Positions 14,600 to 28,290 of a DNA stretch of 64,000 nucleotides are shown in pieces. The translations under genes were made by a program, and so were the position numbers. The stretch covers positions 3,416,449 through 3,480,448 of the forward strand of contig NW_002060949.1 of assembly GCF_000150275.1 (NCBI RefSeq), read 5' to 3'. The notes under the pieces were generated by a model. The model was not told the DNA's origin, searched no databases, and worked only from the letters and a program-made list of their open reading frames with translations. Source of the stretch: Trichoplax adhaerens (taxonomy: Eukaryota > Placozoa > Uniplacotomia > Trichoplacea > Trichoplacidae). Numbering within the stretch: the stretch's first letter is position 1; each line of letters opens with the position of its first letter.

Positions 14600-14955
14600 G
14601 TGCCTGTAACCATTTGGCCTCCGCCCCGGCTCGAACGCTATGAATAAGAGCATCTTGTCTTGACTCGTTGTGTCATATACTTTTGTTTACGCCAACAGTT
14701 CAACAAGAAGTGGTTAAGAAGAGGAAAAAGAAAGATTGATTATCATTTCCTTCATGCTGCCTACTGTCTACATATGATCAATCATTGATCTTCGCTCGCG
14801 CGCGCCTTCAACGTAACAACTAGTCTCTATTCTTCCACATCGGCTATCATCGATTATTCTTCAACCAGCAACTATTTCATCCTTTGATTGAAATTTTCCA
14901 GCTATTACCTATCCAATCTACTGCTTAAGATTCAAATTCTTCTTAACACAAGTGG
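14600..14955 (+). promoter_or_regulatory. candidate promoter / non-coding first exon of FoxD
   Basis: The stretch has unusually many G+C words for this desert (CCTCCGCCCCGGCTCG near 14621, CGCTCGCGCGCGCC near 14795). It ends in ACACAAGTG followed by the full consensus donor GTAAGTAT at 14955. No long open frame accompanies it, which suits an untranslated first exon. It lies about 6.9 kb upstream of the FoxD coding exon on the same strand. The link to FoxD is inference; the donor could be chance. Confidence 0.22.
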
Positions 14956-17900
14956 TAAGTATCAATAATTTGTTTTATCATCCATTAGCTTATCTTCTAT
15001 TCAATTGCTATTGAAAGCCTATAAGATAAAGATTCCCATCATGATGATGAATAGGATTGATTGAATGATGATATCTAGCGTTTATAAACCTTTACTTTTC
15101 TCCAATGCTTACCCTTCATGCAATCCAAAATTCACCATTCCATTGACTAACCACGCAAACATATCATGTATGCTATTAAAAAATAGGATATTGCTATTCT
15201 TTACCTTATTCGATTACAATTTAGATCAATCAATCAATGAGCTAATGTATCCTTCCTAGTTTAATTTATTTGCAAACAGAAAAATAGACTCTGTAACTTT
15301 ATTACCGGATATCAATTATCCGATCACATAATTTACCGATACAGTAGATCATGTTGCTATCCCATAGTAGAAAATAGACTCGATAAGATTGTAATTGCTC
15401 AATAGTAATTTATATCATCAGTCAATCATCACAGATTAATGCAAATATTTTGGGGGAATAACTTCGCTTTTCCATTATCGTCTACTGTTTAATTTCATGT
15501 TGATCTCGATCCATTAACTATCTTTATTGACTAATAATATGGTATTTAACAAGTAGAAACCAAGTATTAGACCTCATTGACTATTTTAATCGTTTTACTT
15601 TGGATCGAAAATTACTATTACAGCTAGAGTTGAGTGGAGAATTTATTCAACATCAACTCGATGACTATTGAGTCGAGTTGATATTAATCAAAGGTAGCAG
15701 CTATGCTAATACCGATTATCATGGCTGGGCAAATGGAGCCATACACCATCATCATTTTCATCCTTTTGCATGATGATTTCAACAGTAACCAAGTCTTACG
15801 CTTTCCTCTATTTACACTTGATGTTTATTATACCATTATGCCTGCCGATAGTAGAACTCCTTTTGTCCAATTGGCATCTTTTTTTTGTTAGCCATTTGCC
15901 AACAATTCTTACTAACTGATTATAATACAAAATATGGACTTACTAATCACCGATCTTTACAACGTTTACCTTATGTATTGTCTCCAGTTTGGATTGTTAC
16001 TATTAAACTTCGATTCCGTTATACTACCACTCTATCTATGGCGCTTTGTAGGCACCCTACTTACAATTTAATCATTTCAATAACTCTCTCTAGTAGTTTG
16101 TATTATACATAGACAAATTAAAGATTTCAATTTTTATATTAGTTAAATTGAATCACGCTGATATTTACATCTACGATAATTTAACTTAATCAACGGGAGA
16201 TCGATCGCCAGCTTATTGATATGCAAAATTAAATATAAAACCACTATGCTATCGTGGACCAAAGTTCCTCTGTCTTAATACTTATTCCCATTTTAATAGC
16301 TATCATGCATATACAAGCTAATTGTTGTAGGTTTTAGCAGTTTACGATAAATTTTCACAGTATAGCAAATGATTCAAATCAGTGACTTGTATTTCGCTCT
16401 GAGTGCTGAAATGGACCGTAAATTAGAAAAAAAAGTCTAAAATAGTCAAAGGCAATGAATAATCTTGTTACTAGATTCATCAGCTTTCAAACAGTAAATT
16501 ATGAAAAATAATCCCATTCTTCCCAGCGTTTCGCCAAAGTATAATTTTTATGTTTGCGGAACGCTGATTCTTCCTTCTTTTCGATGGTAAAAAAACACGT
16601 AGAAAAATGAGAAATGGCTTTATTGCCAAAATTAATAATGTAATTACTGCTGGTCGGTAATAATTTGCCTTTCAAATTAATTCATTATCGGTGGCTAATA
16701 ATACATATTCCTATTCAATTGGGTGATAGAAGGAGATCTTCCACCCCTCTTAACATTACAAAACCGAATAGAAGATACAACGACTGCCCTTCACTTTGGA
16801 TTAATTCATTATAATTATCAGCGATGGTAGATTAATTAGCAATAGGCTATCAATTACCCTAGTCACATTTACGAGCTATCCGATTTGCTAATTCTACGCT
16901 ATTCTCTCCAATTTCTTAATGCAGTAACAATGAATACTGCTGTACTCCTTAACTCTTACTTTTATTTCTTATTTAACCCCTATTACGGTAGATAGCGGCA
17001 GCAGAAAGAATAGCCTTACTCTTCTTATCCCTCATTTTGGAAAGCAGTCATTACTACCGTTAACAATCGCCTTAATCTTAATTTCGCCCTTTACTCTCTA
17101 GTTATGATAGCCTCGATATTGACGAAAAAGGAATAGAGCTCTTCTCTCTTATAGCTAAAACAGATCGGCTGTCTTGTTAAATAAATCCTACCATTTCTTT
17201 TACTGCTTCGTAAGCTATATTACTGTGGTAATAGAATACAAAAAGTGATTTTGATGCAATATCGAGGTTAATACTGACGAAAATAATATTGATGGCGTTA
17301 TGGATGTGTAGAAAATTTTAAACATCGAGTTGAATAGAAGAACAAAAATAACTCCTGTTAGTTAGATTACCAAATAAAATAGGATGAAAACATTTATAGA
17401 CATTGAGAAAAATAACATACATGAAATTTTCAAGACAACATAACAACTTGGGTCTCATCGTCCGTTGATTGTGTAAGCTATTGACACCTGCTATTCTATA
17501 ACAACATTCCCATCTTTCAATAAATTATGACAGATAGACATTTTATTGGAGAAGATTTTCAATTACTCGTAGCAATATAGCTCTTATCATTCTTTACACA
17601 GCATAGAAAATAGTTCTTGTTTGCACCAAGCATTTTTGCTATGTTGTTTTCTTTTGAAATGCTCCCTTATTGAATGCAAACTTTCCTCATTCACCTTGAT
17701 CGTTATTCAAAATGAACTCTTTCGCAGTCGTTGATGACTGTCAAGAAAAAATAGACATTTTAAATAAGGTTTAAGATATCTTTCGGTAACTTAAATGATT
17801 GCATGTCATGAAATGGATAAAATACAGTAGTATCAGTAATCCGAGCATTACCAAATATGCCCAATCGACAATGCTAAGAGCAAAACTATATTTAGTTAGA

Positions 17901-18174
17901 TTGTTTGCTTGGATCAATTTCAATAATTTCCCTTACTTGTCCAGTGTAAAATCAATAGTTATCGTTCCTTGCTAATGGACTCTTTTTCCCCTCATCTATT
18001 TATTTTCTATACAAATAACCGTATAATATCTTAATTGAGATTCAAAAATTTCAATATTTTCAGTTTTGTATTTCAAAGGATTATTGCAATTGTCATTTCC
18101 CCTACGTACACCTAAACTATCAATAAGTTTGGACCTGATTCGATTTCAAGCCACCTCAGTTGCTTACTTTGCCT

Positions 18175-18740
18175 ATGATATTGATTTATTAAGCTAAGGC
18201 TTAAAGTTGATTCGATTTTATGCCACTATAGGTAGATATTATTCATGATATTCCTTTCTTAATGGGTTGACTATCAAGCCAATTAAAATTCTACTTTATC
18301 CATGATATTTCTTTCTTAAATTCGTTGACTAAAGGAATGCAGGCCAATCAAAAATTCTACTCTATCCTCGAAATTCCTTTCTGAAATGGATTGAGTAGCA
18401 GAATGCTAGCTAATAAAACTTTTACTCTACCCATGATATTCCTTTCTAAATGGACTGACTGGCAGGATATTAGCTTATAAAAATTCTACTTGATCAATGA
18501 TATTCCTTACTTAATCATATGAGTTGACTAGCATAAAATTCTACTTTCCCTACAATATTCCCTTTTGATTAATTGGATTGACTAGCACGATGCAATCAAA
18601 AATTTTACTTTGTCCATGATATTCCTTTCTTTAGCGGATTAACTACTTAGTATGATGCAAGGTATAAAAATTCTATTTTATCCATGATATTGCGTTCTTT
18701 AATTAATTGACTAGCGAGCCAATAAAAATTCCATCTCCGA
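18175..18740. repeat. minisatellite, about nine copies of a 55-70-base unit
   Basis: The unit reads roughly TTGACTAGCAnGATGC, then nnCCAATAAAAATTCTACTTTATCC, then ATGATATTCCTTTCTTAA. It recurs with substitutions and small indels; the word ATGATATTCCTTTCT and its near variants recur through the array. Copies differ enough that the array is not recent. It lies about 3.1 kb upstream of the FoxD start. No coding potential is evident. Confidence 0.85.
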
Positions 18741-21700
18741 CATTTAAGGCTGTTATTGTAAGGTAACGGTGAACATTCTATTTTTTCCTTATTACCGCCA
18801 GGATTAGCGAGTGATATTAAGTTATCCTTGAGCCATCAATTAAATTTGTTATTTCATTAATTTCTTATCGTTCTAAACAAGACAAAAGATAAAATGGAAC
18901 CACTCGTTATTGCTGTTGGCTATCCTATTGATGTCAAAATAGAGTTAATGAATCGATTAGAGACATCAATCATATTCCACTTACTTAATTAAGGCAATTA
19001 CCATTGCAATATACACTTTTCTATCTTTAAAATACGAAACAACGCGATAATTTGCAAAGTGATTTCTCTTCCTGATCAAATTATTGATCCATTCACGACT
19101 AGCGCTATAGAATAAACCTTTTTTCGTGGATTTCTATCGGTAGAGTAGAGCTTAAAATTGTGGATTCTATCCGCCTCGATACCTTCTATTCTATGCTCTG
19201 TCATTGTTTTATTTTAAATGTTGCTATTCAAATCCTATTTTGCAAACTAACTTCCTTGCAATTATCTCCGACACTCTATAGTATTTCTTATTACGGATTA
19301 ATCAAGAAAATAAAAAAGAATGTCGTAATCTTCTACTTATTACGCTTAGTATTCTTTTCCACTTTTATTGACATCTTCCCCTTAGATTGATATCAGTTAA
19401 GATTTATATTTCAATGCAAAGGAATGATCAACATAGAAAGTGAATTTATTGAGTAATGAATAAGTAGCATCTACTGTTGATTTTTCTCTCCATGGATTTT
19501 CTTGCCATTCGCTAGAGTTATTCTAGAGTGGCTATCCAAGCTATACCTTGGACAATCTATCTAATATCATTGGATAGGATAGTTATTGCTGTGATCCATA
19601 TCCTTTCAGATTTGTTTCTACCCTTTTCCTTACCTTGACCAATAACGATAGGTTGAAAGATGCTTGCTGCAATCTTTCTCATCATGACGATGGCACCCTC
19701 TACCCCATCTCGTAGACTGATTTATTCCATTCCCTTACATCATTTCTGATTAATTTCTGTTTGTAGAATAAAAATAACCAAGCGTCATTTTTTACTATTT
19801 TTTCAATAGCGAAATCGATTTAATTATCATCAAGTTACTATTGGATAAAATGATATTTTTTTCACTTGACTGGTTTCGTTTTATTGTCTTCCGTTGATCA
19901 AGAGAGTCGATTGACTATGATCAATTTGCATCAAATATGGAACAATAAGTAGCTTTCTTCTTTCTCGATTAAAACCGCATCAAGTAGAGCAAGCATCATT
20001 GATTGTTTGTTTGCTTAGATTGTATACTTATTCACATAGTTTACAGGCTTTGAAGGGAGCTTATTTAGATTAATTATTAACTAATTTTTAACATCGTATC
20101 CACTTGAAATTTTTTTTAAGCACGATCGTAAAATCTCAATAGTCCATTCATGCGAATACTTTCGATCTACCTTGGCTTTCTTCTTGTTTTTCTCCTCTCC
20201 TTTACCATTGCCTAGTATTCCTTTTATCCCATGTCCAGATAAGCGTCTTCAAAAACTATTGATCAGACTGTCGCAAGCTAAATAATTTGATCAACAACAA
20301 CAACAGTGTGAGCAAATTTTATTTGATTTCATCATCCAAATATATATCTAGTGTAGAGCTGTGTAAATATTGACGCATTCCTCTTCGACATTGCTTTTAT
20401 TGGATCTATATCACGCGTAAGAAAGCCTTAACTAAATGTAAGAAGTATCAATATGAATATCATGATCGATCAAGCATTTACAATCAGCTTGATTAACACT
20501 ATTTTTTTTTTCTCATGCTAACTCTAAGTAAAGACAATAAACTTATTTAGGGAAAATTGAATTCGGAAATTGAAATTTTTTTGAAACGTTTATTGTAATG
20601 TTTAGGTTATCTTGACGAATTAAATAACCAATTCAACAACTTTCTTTGTCATCCGTTTGATATTACGGAAGTAAGTAAAAGATTTTCCTGTCATTTATTC
20701 CTTTGATATCAGTATTCAGTTGCCATAGAAAGAAGATTTTATAGCCTTAGACTGTACCAAAAGCGATAACTTCCTTTGCACTTCTCTTTCATACTGGGAA
20801 AAAAATTTTTTTATAGTTGAATTATTGTACTAATTTTGAACTTATCCCTCCAATCAATTTATTAGAGTATTCAAGTGCAAGGTTGCCAAAAAAAACGAAG
20901 TACGTAGACCATCACTTGTCAGTTGACATTAAAAAGAAGAGAAAGAAAATATTTGCAATTCCTAGCCATAGGTATGTATTGATTAGCGATGTCAAAATTA
21001 TGGTGTTAGTTTTACAATATATCCTTCTATCACGGTCATTCAGTTCCATTCCATCTTGGCGAAGATAAATTATCATCGCAGGTGGCTTCTATCTGTAGTC
21101 TGACCACCCTGAGTTTTTTCGACGAGCTTTGTTTTATCGATACGATTTTATTGATGATATTTTGATGATTGGACCAATCCCAAATTAACTCATGTTGTTA
21201 TTTTTTTGACAGTGTTTAGTTTATGAGTGGTAATATTGCCTAACGTGATTATTATATGGATCACCTCATCGGAGTACTGCTGAGTTTATTGACGTTTTAA
21301 GCCAATCTTAGCCCTTGACTGTTTGGATTTCGGTCCCTTTAAGCTCCATTCGCTATCGCCATACATTCTTACACTTTGATCATTTACTTGGATTATTCAA
21401 TTGCTATCCAAATTATCAACGCAATAAGCACGTGCATCAACAAAACTAATTCAAATAAGGCAATCCGCTAATATAAATAATAATTTGCAAAGAAAGCTCG
21501 ACATTTTCCTTTATAGTCTATGTACCTTTTTTGAAAGTGATCAAAACAGTTTTAATTTTTTATTATCAAGAAAGAGTCAAATTTGCATCGCTTTCAATAT
21601 CTACAACTATTTAAGCTAAGAAATCTGAAAAAAGGTTTGGATTCCCTTCGGACTAACGAATTAAAAGTCCAATATTTGAAATCAAGAATAATCTCTTAAT

Positions 21701-21849
21701 TCGTCAATCGAGCGATAGAAAGCCGCCAAATTCAACCTCGATAATAGTACACTACTTTGATCCAAATTGTAACTCAAATCAACCACCATTTTCATATTAT
21801 TTTTAACAACATTTATTCTCCTCTTTCCAACAACTTACTCCAAATCGAT

Positions 21850-23421
21850 ATGGCAAATCATACATCCATCAAACGTAAACGTGATGATCATCATCAGGAT
21901 GAATTGATAGATAAAAGCAAGGATAATAGCAATAATAACAATCATCATGATGTGAAAAATTTACATGATGGTTCAAGAGATTGTAACAAGGAAAATAATC
22001 ATTTGAAGTTAGTAGTCAATGGTCATACAAGAAAGAGTTTAAAATCCAGTCATAAATATGCTAGTCGAGGCGAACAAGAAGAGGATTATCATGATACTCA
22101 TGAAGGTAATGATCATGACATGGAAGAAAACAACATCAGCATTGATATGAATCCTTATCATCATCATCAACATTCTATTAAAAAGGAAAAGGCGATCAAT
22201 AACGATAAATTAAATGCTAATGTCGACCATAAAGGGTTACCAACATCGTATGCTGATGGCAATAATGATGAAGAAGATGACGAAGATGATCGTTGTCATC
22301 ATGATCTTGACCATAAAGACGACGATATGGATGATTTATCTCAATGCCAAGATTTAGATGATCAAACTCAAGGTGGACATAAAAAGCTACAAAAGCATAA
22401 CTTAGTTAAGCCACCCTATTCTTACATTGCATTAATTACTATGGCAATCCTTCAATCACCCCAAAAACGCTTAACCTTAAGTGGTATATGTGAATTTATT
22501 ATGAGCCGTTTTCCCTTTTACCGCGAAAAATTTCCCATATGGCAAAATTCCATACGACATAATCTATCGTTAAATGATTGTTTCGTCAAGATACCGCGCG
22601 AACCTGGCAATCCAGGCAAAGGAAATTATTGGACTCTCGATCCTGCCAGTGAAGACATGTTCGAGAATGGCAGTTTTCTACGACGTCGTAAACGATTTAA
22701 ACGACAGGCATCGTCCAACGAATTAGCCGCCTATAATATTGCTGCACCTCCCTATCATCCACATCATCCACATCATCCACATCATCCTCATCCACCTAAT
22801 CCATCCACTTTAAGCGCTTTTAATCCAATTGCCACACCACCTTATTTACCTAGAGCAGCCACGGCAGCTATGGTAGGCGCAGCTCATGCATCTTTAACAC
22901 CTATTGCAACATCCGCAATGGCAGCCCAAGTAGCGCCGCCATCAGCAGCAACTATAGTTCAAGCAACACCAATGCTCAATCCATCCATGTTAGCAGCAGC
23001 ACCAATGTCATCTAAAGCGAAAGAATTACTCAATTCAGCTTATGCTCAGGGTCAACAAGGCAATCTTGATGCTACCAAACAACAAGGATCATCATCGCCC
23101 TCATCCAAAGATTTCTCCATTGAAAATTTAATTAGTACTGACAAGAAAAATCAATTTCAAGACGATATTAAAGCATCATCAGTCCCTTATAGCATGAAAA
23201 CATCATCGACCATGACACCGGTATTTCAGGCTATGTATGGCCAGCAACAAGCTCTTCCAACTTCAGCATTCCATAATCAATCTTTAATCCGATCTGTTGT
23301 TCCTCCCACACCATACTTAACTTCAGCAGTCATGCATATAGATCCCAGTAAGCAATTTGCCGCATCACCTTACATGCCTTGTCCACCTTACCATTTAGCC
23401 ATGGCTAATGGATGGCGTTAA
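21850..23421 (+). CDS. FoxD: FoxD-class forkhead transcription factor, intronless
   Basis: DNA-binding developmental regulator acting in the nucleus. The first in-frame ATG is at 21850, giving 523 residues; the frame is open a little further upstream but lacks an ATG. The N-terminal third is acidic and rich in His, Asn and Asp. The forkhead domain covers about residues 187-285, starting [20 protein letters not shown] and ending [33 protein letters not shown] and [11 protein letters not shown] inside it are diagnostic of class D. After it come a (HPH)n tract, an Ala/Pro-rich region, and FSIENLI at 422-428, an EH1 motif that in this family recruits Groucho/TLE corepressors. Repressor activity is therefore likely. 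Many FoxD genes lack introns, as here. ZNG1 is the upstream neighbour. Confidence 0.95.
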   Translation: MANHTSIKRKRDDHHQDELIDKSKDNSNNNNHHDVKNLHDGSRDCNKENNHLKLVVNGHTRKSLKSSHKYASRGEQEEDYHDTHEGNDHDMEENNISIDMNPYHHHQHSIKKEKAINNDKLNANVDHKGLPTSYADGNNDEEDDEDDRCHHDLDHKDDDMDDLSQCQDLDDQTQGGHKKLQKHNLVKPPYSYIALITMAILQSPQKRLTLSGICEFIMSRFPFYREKFPIWQNSIRHNLSLNDCFVKIPREPGNPGKGNYWTLDPASEDMFENGSFLRRRKRFKRQASSNELAAYNIAAPPYHPHHPHHPHHPHPPNPSTLSAFNPIATPPYLPRAATAAMVGAAHASLTPIATSAMAAQVAPPSAATIVQATPMLNPSMLAAAPMSSKAKELLNSAYAQGQQGNLDATKQQGSSSPSSKDFSIENLISTDKKNQFQDDIKASSVPYSMKTSSTMTPVFQAMYGQQQALPTSAFHNQSLIRSVVPPTPYLTSAVMHIDPSKQFAASPYMPCPPYHLAMANGWR

Positions 23422-23838
23422 TTAAAAAAATATCACATCGTGCAAGTAGCGATTGGCTAATCTAATATTCTGTTGCAGTGCTTTAACCGTACAAGGTGAT
23501 AAAATGGTCCTTACATTTTTTCTGTTTTTTTTAACCTAGTAATTATTATTTACGGATGATATTTCTCTCCCATGTGAAAGTAGAGATAAAGGAGAATGAG
23601 TATTTTGAAATTGACGAAATGTTCGTTGAATAGTATTCTGAAATTTTTCCTATAGTGTAGTCTGTCCCCACTATTCTCTCAGTCTTTTTCCTTTTTGAAG
23701 CATAAGTATAACTGTAATGATCGATAATAATATTGATCAGAGTTTATAATTTGTATGCGAATATTATCTATCCTATAATGCAATTATCTGTTTATCCTTA
23801 TATCATATCTATCGCAATATTTAAGTGCAGATATATCT

Positions 23839-24184
23839 ATTATATATATATATATATATTAAAATATAAAAATATGCATATATGCGTACGTTACAAGATC
23901 ACTCAGTCCGTAATATATATGCACATATAGGTATCAGTTTTATGTGCTTGTAGTCTTGGATTCAAAAAAGTTCAATACAATATTAAAAGTGGATTGATAT
24001 AGTCCAGTTTTCATTTTTTTTTTATAGATAGAATACAACAGAAATTAGATAGTAGACAAGAGCTAAGTTATATGTCTAATGATCACGATGATTGGATTTA
24101 GATTCAATTTAAAATGATGTATTTTCTCCCTATGTGTTGAAATGAATATCCTGACGGCATCAGTTATTTGTATATATATATATA
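23839..24184. repeat. two short (TA)n microsatellites
   Basis: Uninterrupted TA runs of about 20 bases at 23839-23859 and about 13 bases at 24172-24184, in the region just 3' of FoxD. Open frames reported through them encode only low-complexity Ile/Tyr and are not genes. Confidence 0.8.
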
Positions 24185-24477
24185 TCTAGTTCATTATCTC
24201 TGTAAAAAGTCAATAGAAAATCTAGTTAGGGATAGATATCTATGTGGATGTATCAGTGGGTGTTGTACATGCGTCTTGATTATATGGAATTGATAGAGAT
24301 TTATAGATCAACTAGTTGGAAAAATAATTTTTTAAAGATAATATCTTTCATCAACATGAATTTGCCTGAAAAAATGTAATTCTGCCAATATTATCAAGTA
24401 TTACAACGTAACATAAAAGTTGTTCATATATTCATGTTAGCAGTAAAAATCATGTTGGCTATGATTAACCTAGCTAA

Positions 24478-24880
24478 TGTATTATTACTACCATTCTTAT
24501 TACCATAATGATCATTATCATCGCTCCTATTATATTATATTATATTATTATTATTATTATTATTATTCTTATTGTTACTGCTACAACTATAATAACCAAT
24601 ATTATTATCACTCTTCCTCCTATTAAAGTAAGTTAAAGTTATTATTATTATTGTTATTATTATTATTATTATTAACATTATTATTATTATTGTTACTATT
24701 ATTCTTATTAATATTATTATTATTATTATTATTACTAATTACTATTATAATTATTATTCTTGTTCCTACTATTCTTATCTTCATGATTATTATCATCATC
24801 ATTATCACCAAAGTTCTTATTATCATCTTCATTATTATCATCGTCATTATTTATACTGTATTAGTATCATCAGCATCATC
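24478..24880. repeat. (ATT)n / (TTA)n compound microsatellite field
   Basis: About 400 bases made almost wholly of ATT/TTA triplets with scattered GTT, CTT, ATC and ACC variants; the purest blocks are near 24533-24568 and 24637-24740. Open frames on both strands consist of poly-Leu/Ile or poly-Asn and are artefacts of the repeat. Confidence 0.93.
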
Positions 24881-26449
24881 AATATTCTCATTATTCAGCT
24901 AGCCGATTACATAATCGGACTTTTTTCAAATATTGAACCTCCATATCTATGCTGCTCTATACTTTAATATCCATCTACTGTACTTACTTAGCAATCCTAT
25001 ATTGGTCAAATTTTTTACATGCAGTACTGTTCATTTCAGTGTATTTTCTTTCATGTTATGATGATATTATCTTTCAGGTTAATATTTTATTACAATCTGT
25101 ACGCTTTTCTTTTCCTCTTTATTATCAATAAAATACTAATTCTGTCGTAAACTGTTGATAACGATTCAAAACATTTTTATAAATTATTAATGTCATTACC
25201 AGTGGAGAAGCTATTTCAACATTCATTGAAAGTTTATTGCGATTTCACACAAACCTTACTAAATTGGCTACAGTAATAACACGATACTCCTGACTAGGAG
25301 TTAGAATAGGCAAGAAAAATGTCATAACCGTTATTACAATGGCTTTCTTAGTTTGATTATAACTTCTGAATAAAGAAGCTATGAAATGAAATACTTCTAT
25401 ACCATAACAGAGGATTTCATCCTTACTGTATGTACTTATTCACCGCACAATACATGTGAGATTATTGAATATAGATAATCAATTATTTCTTGACTTCTAC
25501 ATCTTATTTCAATATTGCAGCTTATTGAATTTTACTTGGTTGGCAGCTAACAAGAAAATGTTATTACACAGATACAATATATTATTTAGAATATCAGCCA
25601 CCATGAGTCAATTTTTTTAATTCAAAAAATGGAATAAATTCATCATCAATACCATATGACTCGAGCTGAAGTTTATGTGGGCTAGTACAAAATAAATTAT
25701 CCACTAAGTAAGTAGTATTAGGGTATGTTAAATTACAATTGCTGCAATACTAGCGATTTCCTATTTAATCTTAGTTATATTTATCACCACATTTTCGAAA
25801 ATTTAGCGATGATGCTAAATCATATTCGTAACACAAAGACGTTTACCAATTTCCAATATGGCTGTATAGGTAATCCTTTCAATACAGAAAAATTGATTTC
25901 ATCTTAATAACTGATTTAAATTATTAGTAACGTAATGTTGACTGTATTGCATTTTCGAAATTCAAATTATATGCTTAGACGACAATTTACGAGATCATAA
26001 CTAATTATTCACATGTCCATATCATAAATATATGTTCAAATACTATTTGCCGGTTTATTCTATATAAAACTATTCACTCATATACTGTAATAGAAGTACA
26101 GTAATACAAACTAGTATTCCCGAAACAACTATACTTTATTATCAGCATGTAAGGAAAGATTATCATCAAGCAAAGATGTTATTTTATTTTAAGTATCAGT
26201 TTATTAGCGTTAATATTTTACGATTTTATCGCGTCCGTTATTTATATTAATTAATAGATTGAATTAAATATTTTCAATTCCGGTCGATATTTAAGGTATC
26301 GTATGTAAGGGAAGTATCATTCTATTAATAGCACACTTTCAGGAAATCTATTCCGTTAAAATTGAATTATTTTTTCCATTACTGAACTATAACAATTCTA
26401 TCTCATTATCCAAACAAAACTTTCAATCATTTTCAACTTTCTTTTCAGA

Positions 26450-26514
26450 AAGCCCGAGAATTATGATAACTTTTATGTTACTTTCCGGGCTTGGAATTAT
26501 TTAATATTAAATAA
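26450..26514. repeat. hairpin followed by an 18-base perfect palindrome
   Basis: AAGCCCG-a-GAA at 26450-26460 is complementary to TTCCGGGCTT at 26483-26492, giving a ten-pair stem with one bulged base and a 22-base loop. Four bases later TTATTTAATATTAAATAA (26497-26514) is a perfect palindrome. No adjacent gene explains it. It could be a transposon end, a structured RNA, or chance in A+T-rich DNA for the palindrome part. Confidence 0.5.
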
Positions 26515-27235
26515 CCCAATCATGTATTCTTTAGTAAATATTCGAGGTGGTAACTAATTTAATGAACTTTTAGTAGATTCATCAATTTTGTAAATTATGG
26601 CATTGGTTCTATTTAAGATGACATTAATAAATTATAATGCCTTCTAGTTGTGCAAAATAAACGGATATCCGATAGAGATTAATTATACAAACATTTTATT
26701 GTAGCAAATAACCATGCGTAAAGTAAAACTCTGCTATCTAAACTGACCATTGTAAAATTAAGCGAAAACAGTCGAATGAGGTCAATCTAGTTCTTAGTTT
26801 ATGTTGTTAAGTAGTACAATCTTAGTTTGTTCATTTTAATACAAAATTAGCAAAGTCTTAATCCTGGGTGGAAGAGTAGAAACTTTTCAACTGTTTTTTA
26901 TATTTCTAAATATGCATATTTCAAATAGCGTATTTTTTCACTGCAAGAGTAGGATCTTGATGCTTTATCATTTATTAATTAGGTGGTTCGTGGTAAGGCT
27001 ATACAAGCAAATAAGAAAGCTAGCAGGGTTTTAAATATATTTATTCTATAGAATAAAGACCTTTTGTACCTTATTAATAGCGCTTTCAATGGGATGTTAT
27101 CAGTATGATATTATTCGTGCTGATATTAGCCTCTCAGTCAACTTCGTTTCATATCAGTCTACATCCTCTTATCTTGTGTAGGTTCATATGATCAGAAATG
27201 AACACTAGTGGGAATACACGCTTCAGTGGTTTTAA

Positions 27236-27828
27236 TTTGGAAATAAATCTCTACGTATACTTAAATCTTTAGTGTGCTGTATCATAGTCTTTAGAGAGAA
27301 ATTGATCAGATGTATTCGTAGAGCATTAAAAGAAGATCCAATTTTTAAACCACTTTGGGATAAAATTTGTTTGATTAACATAGCCATGAATTACTAAAGG
27401 AAGACCTAGACCTTCTTCAAATAGTTCATGCTGTAGCTGGGTACTACAAATAGCTACGATATCATATTAGCATAATAGTGAATAACAATGAGTCATGATT
27501 TCCCTGTGATTATTTTTTTATCTTTTAGTTCGTAAAATTTAATAGATTATTTACTGCGATATTTCGACAGGAAATAGTTACCAGTGAATTATTGGCAAAT
27601 ACAGAAATATTTAGAGAATGTTATTTTGGGTGCCACTACGCCAATCATCTTAACAAAGAAAGCAATAACGTTATGCATAATCGTAATTATAGTGAACGAG
27701 TTCTCTATAAATTAAAAATTCCAGAGCACAAAACCAATCACATCGAACATAGTAGTGGTTATGATAAAGAGGGATCTCATACATCGAAAGCTCCAGATCA
27801 AATAAAGTGGTTACACTTTGTGATATAG
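27236..27828 (+). other. unassigned coding-like stretches
   Basis: Three separate frames look more protein-like than the surroundings. 27236-27397 is a 53-codon frame that includes RRALKEDPIFKPLWDKI. A second frame, 27400-27450, reads EDLDLLQIVHAVAGYYK. A third, about 27571-27828, ends in a stop and is preceded by a pyrimidine-poor but usable CGACAG acceptor. I recognise no family and could not join them with convincing splice sites. They may be exons of a fast-evolving gene, remnants of one, or chance. Confidence 0.2.
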
Positions 27829-28107
27829 CTCTCGTGTAGCAGCAATTTTAATTGCGCTATATTTAATCTCTTAATATCGAGAAATTGTCAAGAAATCTAT
27901 ATTATTTGTACTATACTGTTTATATATGACGTGCTATTTTGTTGAACTGTTTGACAGTTTAGGATCTAACTACTGACAGTTATGCAGTTAGCACTAAAGT
28001 AGATAGATGCTTAACAAACTCTAGATTGTCTAAACTGGAAAATTCTCTTTATTCAAATTAATGTATCTATAGGAATAGCTAAGTAGGCAGTACTTACGTA
28101 TCATTAC

Positions 28108-28290
28108 TCATACAGCATGAAATTTCTTTACAGATAAAGCAATCACTAAATTCGCATGATTAGGAACGAACATGGCTAATTGCGATACTTGGATATTTGT
28201 TACATTAGCGAAATCGGCAACTCTGGCATCAGTATAATTCATTTTTTTCACCTCTTTTAAAGATGATGCACTCGTAGAGGCACTTTTAAC
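28108..28290 (-). other. unassigned 60-codon open stretch
   Basis: Reading the minus strand gives an open frame containing KKMNYTDARVADFANVTN and AMFVPNHANLVIALS, then either the stop at 28108 or the possible donor GTAAAG just after the LVIALS codons. Amino-acid composition is balanced, unlike the Ile/Asn/Lys-dominated chance frames nearby. No homologous family comes to mind. Further minus-strand pieces near 28.8-28.95 kb and 29.13-29.19 kb also read like protein, but they could not be assembled into one gene. Confidence 0.2.

Larger units (their letters stand above)
11072..21849. other. 10.8-kb gene desert between ZNG1 and FoxD
   Basis: No recognisable protein gene. Open frames of 60-97 codons, including one at 12751-13044 on the minus strand, have no family signature and mostly lack a proper ATG. 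A less A+T-rich patch at about 14.6-15.0 kb contains GC-rich words and a consensus donor. A minisatellite lies at 18175-18740. Around 15.70-16.11 kb, frames with a His-rich run (HHHHFHPF) remain unassigned. Long flanking non-coding DNA is common around developmental transcription factor genes, so parts may be FoxD cis-regulatory DNA. That is inference. Confidence 0.5.

Noticed and set aside
14618-14645. tRNA-like T-loop on the minus strand (GTTCGAGC)
   Set aside because: The flanking bases do not form a five-pair T stem, and no acceptor or anticodon arm could be found.
15703-15780. His-rich frame (HHHHFHPF) as a possible peptide gene or decayed homeobox or forkhead gene
   Set aside because: The frame is about 25-30 codons with no start context, and no conserved neighbours support it.
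21757-21849. Upstream extension of the FoxD frame
   Set aside because: The frame is open but begins at TTG; the first in-frame ATG is at 21850.
24623-24902. Long open frames on both strands
   Set aside because: They are translations of the ATT microsatellite (poly-Leu/Ile or poly-Asn) and not genes.
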